64,000 nt of DNA from contig CM063250.1 in the NCBI GenBank assembly GCA_032158295.1, positions 7,241,001 to 7,305,000 on the forward strand, read 5' to 3'. This DNA comes from Pycnopodia helianthoides (lineage: Eukaryota > Echinodermata > Asteroidea > Forcipulatida > Asteriidae). A model generated the notes under the pieces. That model saw only the letters and a list, made by a program, of their open reading frames with translations, was not told the origin of the DNA and did no database searches. Below, piece after piece: positions 15,201-27,200 of the stretch (positions are counted from its first letter, which is position 1; each line of letters starts with the position of its first letter). The translations under genes and the position numbers were made by a program.

Positions 15201-18200
15201 TTGCTGGCAGTGTAAGCACTTTATGTAATCCACCATATACATAAACTGACAAACCTGTAGAAGTTTGAGATCGATCGGCCATCTGGGTCACGAGAAAATA
15301 GTGAAAAACCGATTACACATTTGCATGAAATCATATAGATTCAACAAAGGAATAAACGCTCACTGAGCGATAAACTCCAATCGGAAAATTAGTTTATTCA
15401 TTTCTCATCAAATATGACATTTCAACAGAAATATTTCAAGGGATGTTTTCTACTATCATCATCATTAGACCGTGTAAGTTTTATGTAAATCTGTGATCAA
15501 AAGTACATTTTACAATTACCAATTCTGTAATGTTCCTTTAAAAGTTAGTGATAAATGTAAATTTTCCAATGCTGTGTAACAGTGGGCAACAAATTTCATG
15601 TGTTTCACATCATGCATAAGTATAGGTTGAATTGCACTGAATTAAATTGACGTCCCTCGCTCATAACATCCGAATCCCTTTTGTTAAAGGTACACGTTGC
15701 CTTGGATCGGTCGAGTTGGTCTATAAAAAGCGTTTGGAACCGTTTGTTATAAAATGCATAGGGTTAGAAAGACTGCTTTTAAAGTAGAATACAAATCCAC
15801 ACAAATATGCCTCGAAATTGCGTGGTTTTCCTTGAACTTTGCGAACTAACGCGGGCGGCCATTTTTTTGGAGTCAAAAGTTTGACTCCATAAAATGGCCG
15901 ACGGTGTTAGTTCACGATGTAAAAGGAAAACCACGCAATTTCGAGGCATATTTGTGTGGACTATTGTATTCTACTTTTAAAACATCTTTCTAAACATACA
16001 TTTTATAACAAACGGTTTACAAACGCTTTGTATAGACCAACTCGGCCGATTCAAGGCAACGTGTACCTTTAAAGTGATGGGTTTTAACGGATAGACACCC
16101 GCCCCCTTCACACACACGCACAGAAAGCCCCTCCACCACCAAGTCCTTAAATCTAACCTATTCCGAAAAAGGGTGGCTTTGAAAATGAAAGAGATGAAAT
16201 AAGTACAAATGCAACCATTCTCACTGGATCATGGAATCAAGACTAACTTTCAATGCTAAGTAGGCTATATGTACTATTGCTTTCAACCTCATCGGTCTTA
16301 ACACAGACCAGCTGCGTTATACACAAATCTGCATATAAATGTGAATAAAAAAAATATGGTCACAGACACAGACTGCATATACTTTATTTGTATTAAGCGT
16401 TACACAAATATCAGAATTGGCAATAACAAACAAACAAAAAAGACAAAAAAGTGACCACCAATCTGATTTAATTTTCACATGTAAGTTGGTCCTACCGTGT
16501 GCTAACTGAACATTGATTGGGAAACTGAATTTACGGTACTCATCATAACAACAATTATGTACTTTTCTTTTTAATTTCATGCTCTTAACCGCAGCAAAAT
16601 TTGAGCCACATGTTCGAACATGTCTCAGGTTTTCTTGAACAAAATTCGTAAGCATGCTTCCACGGTGGAATTGATATTTTCACAAATCTACTGTTGATTT
16701 GGCAAGGAAGTGAAACCTGATAAATCATTTTGAAGTATAGTATTATGGAAAATAATGTTAAACAACTAAGTTATATTTGTATAACAACAAAAAACAATAC
16801 TACTCAGTCCCCGTGATTTCCCCATCATGTTTTGAATAGGATCAAAACAAGATCGAAATAATCACAATGTCGAAATGTCCCGTCGAAACATAAACTGATA
16901 TTTGCTCTTTCCTCAAAGACATGACCTCTTAATTTGATGGCATTTTCACTGAATGATTGACTGATGTGTTTGTTGAAATTTCGAATAGTTGTTGGAATGA
17001 ATGTATGTACCCTCGCCCAAACCAAAGACCTTTAATAGAAAAGCAAACAGGCCCGAGCCCGACGTTTGTGACGGCTCTGTTTTTGTCAGAAGTCAATATC
17101 TTCAGATAAGAGAAGAACTCGCAGACACGGTCTCCTTGCCAGTAATTGGATGCTTTTAAAAAACACCCGGGTCAGAATTGACCCGCGGGCTCCAAGGGGC
17201 TTGACCCATTTGTGGGTCAGACTGACCCGGAAAGAGATTCAAATTAGATTTTAGGTTCGGATTCTGCTTCAGTTTGATCAATTTCTGGGTCATTTTCACG
17301 CAGATTTCGGGTCACATTGACCCAGAAGTGGGTCAGGCCCCCTTGGATCCGGAACTGGGACCGGGTCAGTTCTGACCCGGAAGATTTTAGAGTGTTGGAG
17401 AAAAAGAATCAAGCTTGGCGACCTGTACGAGATTTAGAAAAAAGTAAACCTGCAGGTCTTTTTTGTTGAACACAAACACAACTCCATGAACGTTTTTCAT
17501 CAACCACCTTCGCTGTACAGGAGTAATAAAGGCCTATTTGCGTGTATTATACCCTCATGCTTGAATTGTGCAATCATAATTCGCCAAATCGAAATCACTG
17601 CTGTGGGTTAAATAGAGATCTGCGGGGAGATAATGTTCTGCCCTCCATGTGTGTTTTACAGAACATCTAATGCTCTACCGTAATAGGAATACAAAAATAT
17701 GACAATATGAACGAGCGGTATTCCTTTGACGCCTTGGGGTATAACCTTTTTCGTGTTGTAACGGCGCCGGTAATTCGTATTTCTTTTTCCTACGGGTGTT
17801 GACACGTTGATGTCACCAACAGTGTACGTGTAATAAACTACCAGTGCAATGAAAATGTAGAGTTTCAAATCTTTTTAACTATTATTCATTTTGCACTGGA
17901 GGTAGGCCTATACGGTGAAAACATTATTAATAATTTTGATCGCAGAAATAAGAGGTGTGAAATTGGTGACTCTGTAATTTTGGATGCAAATATCGTTTTG
18001 AATATTAACTTCTACGTGCAGTTTTGTGTGATACAGGGCTTACGACTGTTTATTTACTTTATTTTACTCAATTTTTATTTACTCAATTTTGTTGTTATTT
18101 TAAAAATAAGTTATTACACTTCACAAGAAAACAAGAAGCAAGCAGATACAGATAACGAAATAAGGTTTATTAATTGGAAATATGGGGCACGTTTATATAC

Positions 18201-21200
18201 AAACAATTATATACATATTTCAACATTGGATTTACCTAATCGTCTAGATTGGGTTCACACCGCAGCGTCATGTAGTGAGTTTCAAGTATTCACAACGTTC
18301 TGTAGAATAACTTGTCCTCAAAAGATTTTTGTTTCTCTTATAATGTTGAATTTAAAAATTAGGCAATGCAATGGTCTTACTGGCACTGGGCCATGTTTAA
18401 ACAACAGCCCCTCTCTTCTTCGGTTACGGCATTTTGTTTTGGTATGTTTTGTTTTAATAACGAAAGGTGTTTGACGAACGACAGCAGTATTTACAACAAA
18501 AATATTATCCATGATTCCATATCAAAGTAACAGAAAAATACAATTTAATGTTTGCCAAGCTTTTTAGTGGCTTCGCTGCCGGATCTGACTTAAAAAAAAA
18601 CATAATAAAATCGATGAACCATCATGTTTATTACGTGAACCCCATGTTGAAATTGCTCGTACTATGCCCGTACCATACCTAGCTTGCCATGCATACAGTG
18701 CACGAACTCCCTCTTTCGTTCGATGATGTAGATAGAGCGTTGACGCCATCCACAGCCCATTTCCAAATTGCCATAAGCTACAGTATGTTAGCTTTGCGCC
18801 TATGTGTGCCTGCACCCCCCCCCCCACACAGCAGCAGTAGGTCATAACGAACATTATGAGGTCCGCAGCATGAGCTGAAAAATAGATCAATGAAGTGGGA
18901 ATAAATTGCAAAACGTTAACCTTTGATTATAAGCATGGCCAGGCAATGGAAACATTATCATATTGTGTAACCCAAAGTTGAAAATAAAACAGCTTTTAAA
19001 AGATTGACTAGGGAACATCATCGAGCAGCTGTTGACTAAACATTTATAATTGTTCAAGCTTGCAGTTGCATTATAGTATCAGTGTAGCCTTTACCATTAC
19101 AAACCATCCCACCAGTGTTGAAATATAAGAGATGCTACATTCATTTATAATTTTCTAAGCATGCAAATCATCCATAGACCATCTGTCGAGAGAGTGGCAC
19201 ATTTTAAACGTCTGCGCGCTCCGCTGGACACCCATTTCGCGCCCTTTTTTAATAGCAGACGACGGTGCACTTTGTATCGTGAAATGAGAAAAAGAGTGAC
19301 TCTCGCACAGCAAGCTAAAAGACGCATGCTGATGGAGTCCGAACCCTGGGAGGGTATCGGTCTAATACACATGGGTCTTATGGTTAATTATAAAGTGGGA
19401 ATGAAATGTTGGATCTTTGAGTGTTCTATGTAAGCCCTTGCTAATCAAAAATAAGGTCTTTCATAATGCAATCACATTGCTAATGTTGCCTTTTATGCAG
19501 ACGTTTGTTATTGTTATCATAGTAGGATAAGTCGATGCCATACCATGCGCGTTAGCCTGAATATCTGACGTCACACTTCGAGGCTCGTGACCAGTCTACA
19601 TGCGAGTGTGTATGTATTCGAAGACTTTAGGGGACGCTAGGTGGCAGCAGACTTAATCCGTGTGAAAATTGGTGGCTGCAACTACGGCGGCTGCGACTGC
19701 TGCTAAAGGTGTTGGTGTTGGTATGGGAATCCTATACTTAAATGCCTGTTCACGTGAACAGCAAAAACAAAGCCAAAGCCAAAGCCGCTATTTCGGATAC
19801 AGCCTTGACACTATCGGGCAAATGGATTGCATTTTTTCGGAAATGTGCGCATGTTCAGAACTATGTAAACAATATAATTTGTTTTATCCCCAATTTTTAA
19901 GTCCCCAATTTAAAGTAAACTTTGATCAATACGGATTCTTGTGCTTTGGCCATTCCAACGTATCATAATGGTTAGGTCCAAACATGTACAAAAAACTTCG
20001 AAACTTTAGTCCGGCTTAGGGCAAGTCTATGTTCAAAGAAACTTGGAACTCTTTCGCCCCAAATAACGGTGTGAAACGCAAAGGTGATGCTCATTATGGT
20101 AGTTGGAACTTAACCTGCATAATGTCAATTTATTCTTAATCACAAAGTGTTATGCAATTAGAAAAAAAAATTGCCCAATTTTTGTTCTACATAAAACACT
20201 ATGCACCAATTGATCGTCGAAGACGGTTCCAATAGACCTAGTTCTTTTAGAATATCTCACAGTTTGAAGTTATCTCTCGTGATACACTTTTTTGTAAACG
20301 CAGCATTACATTTTGACGTACTCGTCTCCAACTAATTTGTTATTTGAATCTGGATTATACATCACATCTGAACCGGAGTGTTTGTAAGCTCAGTTTTTAT
20401 GCTTTGTGGTCATTTTTAATTTGTTTTTCTCTCGGTGCTCAACCGACCAATAATGTACGGCGTGGAGTCACACTGTGCTTCAAAATGATCAGCACTTTTA
20501 TAGCATCATAAATGCAGACAGCCTCCTGTCAAAACAAAATAAAGCTATATGCTTCTGTGCAAGGATATGAATTCCTGATTTTACTCTTTTAATGTAATGC
20601 AATTTATATATGTAGCCGGTTTAAAAGTTACATTGCTCACTTTAAAGAAGTTTTTTTATTTTCTACCTATTGCTCCGTGCTTACAAGATATATTTGTATT
20701 TTTATACCTTGAAATATTGATATTTATTCTGATAACAAAATATATTATGTTTTGGGACACAATATTTGTAAAACTGTAAACAACACAACATTTTGTAATG
20801 GGAATTTTTTTTTTAGCGGAAACAGGTTGCCAGCCAAAATGTCATGTCATTCACGTTGGAGCCATTGGTGCCCTGATACTATTTTGCTTAACTGTTATCA
20901 ACTTTGATTGATTTTGAACCGTGCTTGTGTTTTTGTTATCGTCGTGGTTGACTTGATTGGTGTTTCTGTTGTAACTAAAGTGATACAATTATTGAGTGAT
21001 AAAAATGAATAAAAAAGAAAGGATGGCTTAATTTCATAAAGCACTAACTTGCATTTACGCTAAACCCCGAACCCCCCCCCCTCCCCCCACACACATACGT
21101 GTTTGTGAATCCCGTAAATCGAGGACAACTCTTTGTTCTCCCATTGTTCAGACTTATATATTTTTTTAGAGCACCCCGGTCTTTAGAAATTCCATGTGGA

Positions 21201-24200
21201 GACCTTTTGTTTTCCCTTTTTTGTTTTGTCCTTGGTCTCCATAAGGTACCGAAAATGAGAGCACACACACACACACAAATAGAAGGAAACCAGAAGAATA
21301 CAGAAACTTACATGGAGGCGTTCACAATCCATAGATACTCGATTATTCTACGAGTTTGAGATTGCAGCCCGTAACAGGAGTAAGACCCTCTCTCCTGAAT
21401 CCAGCCATGATTGGAAAGATAATCTGGTTTTCCCATCCAGTTAATTAAAGTCTGCGACGGTAACAAAAAGAAAAAGAAGAAAAAAACAGATAACAATTCA
21501 AACACTACGAGAATTGGCTGACACAGTTGCCGACACGGTGAAGGGATAAATGTCCTGGACGGGTAGGGGATATATAGATGGAGATAAAACTGGATCAGAA
21601 CGTGAAGACACCGGATGTAGTCTGCTGACGGAATTATGAAAGTGGCTTAAACCGAAATAATCAGATTTCCAATCCCCCCGTCAGCCCCCGGGCATATAAA
21701 CGCTAGTGCCTATATTTCTCATGATATTTATGAACCACAATATCCCCGTCTTCAATGGCACTTGCTGTTCGCATAATTGCATCGAACCAGATAGATTGCT
21801 CTGGGTGCAAACTATATTTAATCTGGAAGTACTAAATGGTCCATTTCAATGCACGATTTTTTAAAGGTATGATCCATCATTAGTTTGGGTTTTTTTTTGG
21901 GGGGGGGGGAAAGAGGAGTTCATTTAAATCTTCTTAACAAACACATCTTACATCGAACCAAACTCCAAACAATGAAGTTGTCTGAGATTCCATGTACGCT
22001 CGTTTATTTCTGATATGAAAAGACACCTAAGGTTAAAAAGTTAGACGGGGCATTTTTTCTCACACCAGATGGAAAAATTGCTATTGGAACAATTACATAT
22101 AGGTATAAATTTAATGGCAAATAAGTTTCAACTTGGAAATTGTTTGTTTATTTATTCAATCGTTTCCAATCATGCATTATACCTTTAATCGTGTGCACAT
22201 TAATTAGGACAACATAATAGGCTTATGTACAGTTTCCAACTGCATATGTTTTCACACATGAATAAGGGCACATTATAATTAAAATGAACAATATGGTAAG
22301 TTTATTTTGTAAAGTCCTGCATCAACGATCAATAGCCTAACGCTACAGATGTTGCGAAGATTTTCAATTCTAAATAAATATCAAACCTCGGTACTATTTT
22401 TTATTCCAGCCATGAAGATCTGCACACAGTTTCTCTTTAATAAACCAATCTGGAAAGCAAAATAAATCACCTGATTTAATACAAACGTATTTCTCTTCCC
22501 TCTCCCCCCCCCCTCCCCCCTGTACAAAGTGCCAGCCAAAATCGAGTCTGGCCCCAAGAGCATTGAGGTCATCTCGGGTCAGACAGCCAGGATCTCCTGC
22601 AAGATTGCCGGCAGTCCCAGCCCGGAAGTCACGTGGGCCAAATACAGGAAAGAGGTGGAGGAGAGCGATCGCAAACAAATGGACGCGACGGAAAGTTCGG
22701 CAACCTTGATCATCCGTCAGGCGAGCGAAGAGGATGCCGGGAGATATACTTTAACCGTGTGCAATGAGCTTGGGATGGATAGCTTTGAGATATCAGTCAG
22801 TGTTGTAGGTGAGTGCCTGTGGACGAATTTACGGCATCGTTAGCGGCTATGGCTGGGTCGCTGCAAATGCAATCCTCATTATTGACACTGCAGCCATGAG
22901 CATAGCCGTAGCCAGAGTCGCTTAATTCGGGATGGATAGCTTTGAGATATCAGTCAGTGTTGTTGGTGAGTGTGTGAGAAGGCCGTGGACGAATTTACGG
23001 CATCGTTAGTGGCTATGGCTGGGTCGCTGCAAAGGCCAATTCATTATTGTTGACACTGCAGCAATTTGTAAACAACACCGTGGTAGTAAATGGTCTTTAT
23101 TTGTCCGAAGAGGGGATACCACATCAGTACAATATGATAGCAAAGGTATTAAAGGTACCATCTCAAGGTGCTTGACTTCCTGTTGAGCTAGCGGGATAGT
23201 TATTAATTAACTCTGCAAAAGGCAACACAATTTTGCACATTGCGGAGAAAGCTCTTGCCCTTTCGTAGGCAGCTTTGGGACCAAATTATTTAAAACAAAT
23301 TCACAGAGGGAGCTGAACTATTCGGGGAATTGCCACGGGATACCACGGGATACCTATAAGTTTTGTTATCATAGACTCTCTCGGTTTTGTGTTTGTTTGG
23401 TAAAAGTTCCAACTATCTCGATAAATGTTTTAATGCTGAAGTACTGCTACCTTTGTGACGGCTGTTGCACGTCAAGCTCCTAAAATATGACTCGGGTAAA
23501 ATATATACCAGGTAAAATGATACAGTTGAGAGAATGACATAAAATCTTATTTTTTAAATCAGATAAACCAGACCCACCCTCCGGGAACCCAACAGCTTCT
23601 TATGTCACCCGTACCTCCTTGACCCTGTCGTGGTCGGTCGTCTCGTACGACGGTGGCAGCCGCATCATTGGCTATGTCATCGAGATGTGTCGGGCAGACG
23701 AGAACAAGTGGCAGCCGCTGACCTCCACCACCAACACGTCCCACGTCATCACCGATCTGCAACCGGAAGTGGAGTACCTCTTCCGGGTCAGTGCAGAGAA
23801 CGTGCACGGCGTCAGCGAGCCGAGCCAAGTGTCGGACCCGGTGTTGACCGTCGACGAAGCTCCACGGTGAAAGAGGAGAAGCATAATGGCGAGTCTGATG
23901 GTGAGTATTGCCGACAGAGGCAGTGATCTCTTTATTTATCTGCAGTGTTTTATCGCTGACTTTGTTTTACTTCAACCTGTTCTCCTTTTAACGCGTTTGT
24001 TCCCCTTTTCATTTTTACTCCTTCATTTAATCAAAATGTAGATCGTCATAAAGAAGAATCAACCACAGAGAAAGTTTGGTCCACTTTCGTCTTTCACTTA
24101 AAGGCACAGTACACGTTTGGTAATGACTCTGAAAATTACTGGCAATAAAAACTTACTTGGTAAGAAGTACAGCAGCGTTGGGTAGTGTAATGAACTTTGA

Positions 24201-27200
24201 GAAACTTTTAACTTCAAAGTACTACGGTTATGGAAAATATATCACTTTGTATTCCCCAAAACTTGAATCTAAGTGTATTCCTATGGGAATATTCTTCCTG
24301 CGTGAAAATATTTGCTCCAGTTTTTCGGTGATATCTCAAAAACGCGACCACCTTTTGAAGTGCAATTTTCACAGATTAGTTTTATTGTGTGTACCTACAT
24401 GTATATATGATTAACACAATCAGTAGGCTCCAATTACCGAACGTGTACATTGCCTCTAAGTCTTATATTCTCAAATGAGAGGAGATACCGATCATGTAAT
24501 GTCGTCTTTGCATTAATTCTGTTTCAAAATATTAAGCGCTCATCAGTAATCTATACTGAAAATTATTTTGTTGCAGACGACATTGACGAGTTTATCGTAC
24601 ACGGTGACGTCGCAATACGAACTGACAAGGAGGTCGGTGACCTTTACAACATCAAGGAACAAGTTGGCAAGTACGTAAAATGCGTCATCAAGATCATTTT
24701 TTTTGAGAAACAAAGTATATGCACAGAAAGGGGTGCATTTGTTTCGATCATTTGCACAAATCATACCGTAGTTGAAGTTGGTATGTTTAATGATCAGCAC
24801 CATAGGCCCACAAAATATAAATGTATGGCGGGAAAACAATTTAGAAACTAAGGTTTGCGTCAACACTATGGTAACAATCTCTTTACCGAATTATGTTCAT
24901 TCTGAACAGAAGAAATTGATAAACAGGTGGTTACAGCTCAGGTGTGGTTACGGCTCTTATCACGCTGCAGCCAACAACATATTTTGAGAGATTCACAACT
25001 ATAATATGACAACGAAAATCTCCCTTGGTTTCATTGCCACCATGCAAAATTTGCAACTCTAACCGATTGTATTTCCATCATGAAAATTGACTGTTTTAAA
25101 GTATGTCTACTGTTATCGTAGAGGGCGTTTCGGCGTGGTGTACCGCTGCATAGAGAAATCAACCGGCAAGACGTTTGCCGCCAAATTCATCAAGACGAAA
25201 CCGTCCGATCGAGAGTCTGTGCGCTCCGAAATTCGGATCATGAACGAACTGCACCACCCTAAGCTGCTGCAATGTGTAGATGCCTTTGAAGTGCCCAAAC
25301 AGATCATCATGGTCATGGAATTGTAAGTTGTGTCCCACGGGGGTATAGGGCCAAATTTCATGAGGCTGCTTTTTACCGCGGAACTCTGCGCTTAAGGCCC
25401 ATAGAAGTACATGCTTAGCTTATACAGGGCGTCGAAAGCGCAGAATTCTGCGGTAAGCAGCGCCCTACTAATGGGCCCAGGGCTCGATTTCAAAAAGAGC
25501 CAAGATTGGTCTTACTGTGTTTCAATCTCAATTGCTAAGCAAAGTGTGATGTTTCAGGACAAATCACTAGATGACAAATTGACAGCTCATCTTGAGATGA
25601 ATCTTAGTGCTTTGTGAAACCGAGCACAGATACCGTGGTGTCTTTCAATACTTTCATTTTCCAAAGTGTGAGTTTTTCAGTCCATATTAGCAGAACCTTT
25701 TCGAGAGAAGAAATTATTATCATATTAAATTGTATGTGCACTATATCTTTGAGGTTATACTCTTATCCAGCATTAATAACGTGCCATGCTAAATAACTCC
25801 CTTAACGATAACTACCGTACGATTAAACCATCTTTTTCAATCCAGAAGTTGACATGGCTATTTGCCAAATCACTTGAAAACTCCATCTGGGAACACCGAA
25901 AGAGTTAAGATGCTATCAAATTTCTCGCTTCTTTTTTCAGCATTGCTGGTGGTGAGCTGTTTGAGCGAGTCATCGACGACGACTTCGTCCTAACCGAGAA
26001 AGACGCCATCAAATTCATGCGCCAAATCTGCGCGGGCGTTCACTACATGCACGACCAGAACATACTCCACCTTGACCTCAAACCGGAGAATGTCATGTGC
26101 GTGGACACCCACGGCTGTCGCATCAAGCTGATCGACTTCGGACTGGCCCGGAAGTTCGACCCGACCAAGAACACAAAGGTCATGTTTGGCACACCGGAGT
26201 TCGTTGCCCCGGAAGTGATCAACTACGAACTGATTGGTTTTGCGACCGACTTATGGAGTATTGGTGTTATCTGTTACATTTTGTAAGAACCAAAAATTCA
26301 TCTCTATAGGAATTTGTTAATTCAAAATTATTGGTGTGTGTGTTTTCAAATTTCTTGTCTTGCAGAAAAAACCACCCGTTCCATCAAGCTTAAATATGAT
26401 TATTGTTTATTTTAAATGCAACATCTCTTGACATTCTATGTTACAACATTTGGTTTGTATTCAGTAAGAACTCATATTATTTGTCATGGAAAAGTGACGA
26501 TTCAATGAAGAAATTAACTCATTGCACCGATTCATGGAATTCTTTAAAATGTACAACATGATAACTTTGTTGGCAGAAAAGCTGTCACCGTTATTATTCA
26601 ACAGTAGACCTATTCTTAAAATGCATAAACCTTGGACTCACCGATGTGGTGACAAAAACTAAACAGAGCCGTCTGTTGTAAAAATTTCGATTTCACGACT
26701 GATATTTCTGAGTGTTTTTTCTGACAGGTTGAGCGGGCTGTCTCCGTTCATGGGGGACAACGACGCGGAGACCCTCAGTAACGTCACGCTGGCTGAATGG
26801 GACTTCGACGATGAGGCGTTCGACGATATCTCCGAAGAATCCAAAGATTTCATCGACAATCTCCTCATCAAGAGAAAGGAGTAAGTTTATTTGAAAGTTG
26901 AATTTATCCATCAGACTTACCATTGCACCAAATAAATCAAACAGTGTGGTACACTGATTGTCATTGCTGCTTTTAAAGAGGAAATCAAACATCCAGAAGT
27001 ATGAAAATGAGCAATAAATGTATAAAAAATGGAGGGGTTATCACAACAATTAAACTGCTGCGGTGACTTAAAGAATTCCACTATTTTTGCAGCTTCTTAT
27101 GAACATGTTTTTGTAATGTGCGTTCCAATTTTTTTTTTTTTATATAAATAAATAGCATTTGAAGACCTCAACTTTGACAGTATTATAATTAAGACTTGAA

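Larger units (their letters stand above)
8964..22529 (+). other. Large intron (13.6 kb) between Ig6 and Ig7
   Basis: No credible exon found; ORFs are short, AT-rich and unlike any family. It carries C-rich and TGTC simple repeats (10470-10605), MITEs at 15161-15541 and 15684-16072, a foldback at 17165-17382, part of a CTCCATAAGG repeat at 21105-21255, and a long pyrimidine tract just before the Ig7 acceptor (about 22491-22520). Related short texts GGGAATCCGTAA occur at about 11730 and 13590. An internal promoter for a short isoform would fit here, but I see no promoter signal. Confidence 0.75.
25323..25940 (+). other. Intron (618 bp) with two palindromic repeats
   Basis: Contains the GGGCCC-type repeat (25347-25480) and a second palindrome (25481-25624). 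Acceptor CTTTTTTCAG. Confidence 0.7.

Noticed and set aside
17980..18474. 164-residue open frame in the large MLCK intron
   Set aside because: AT-rich, Leu/Ile/Phe/Asn-heavy translation without motif, no splice or promoter context; a chance frame.
23860..23870. Donor at 23868 (CGGTGAAAG) ending the FN3 exon early
   Set aside because: It leaves phase 2, whereas the next exon needs phase 1, and would lose the well-formed linker up to the GTGAGT at 23901.
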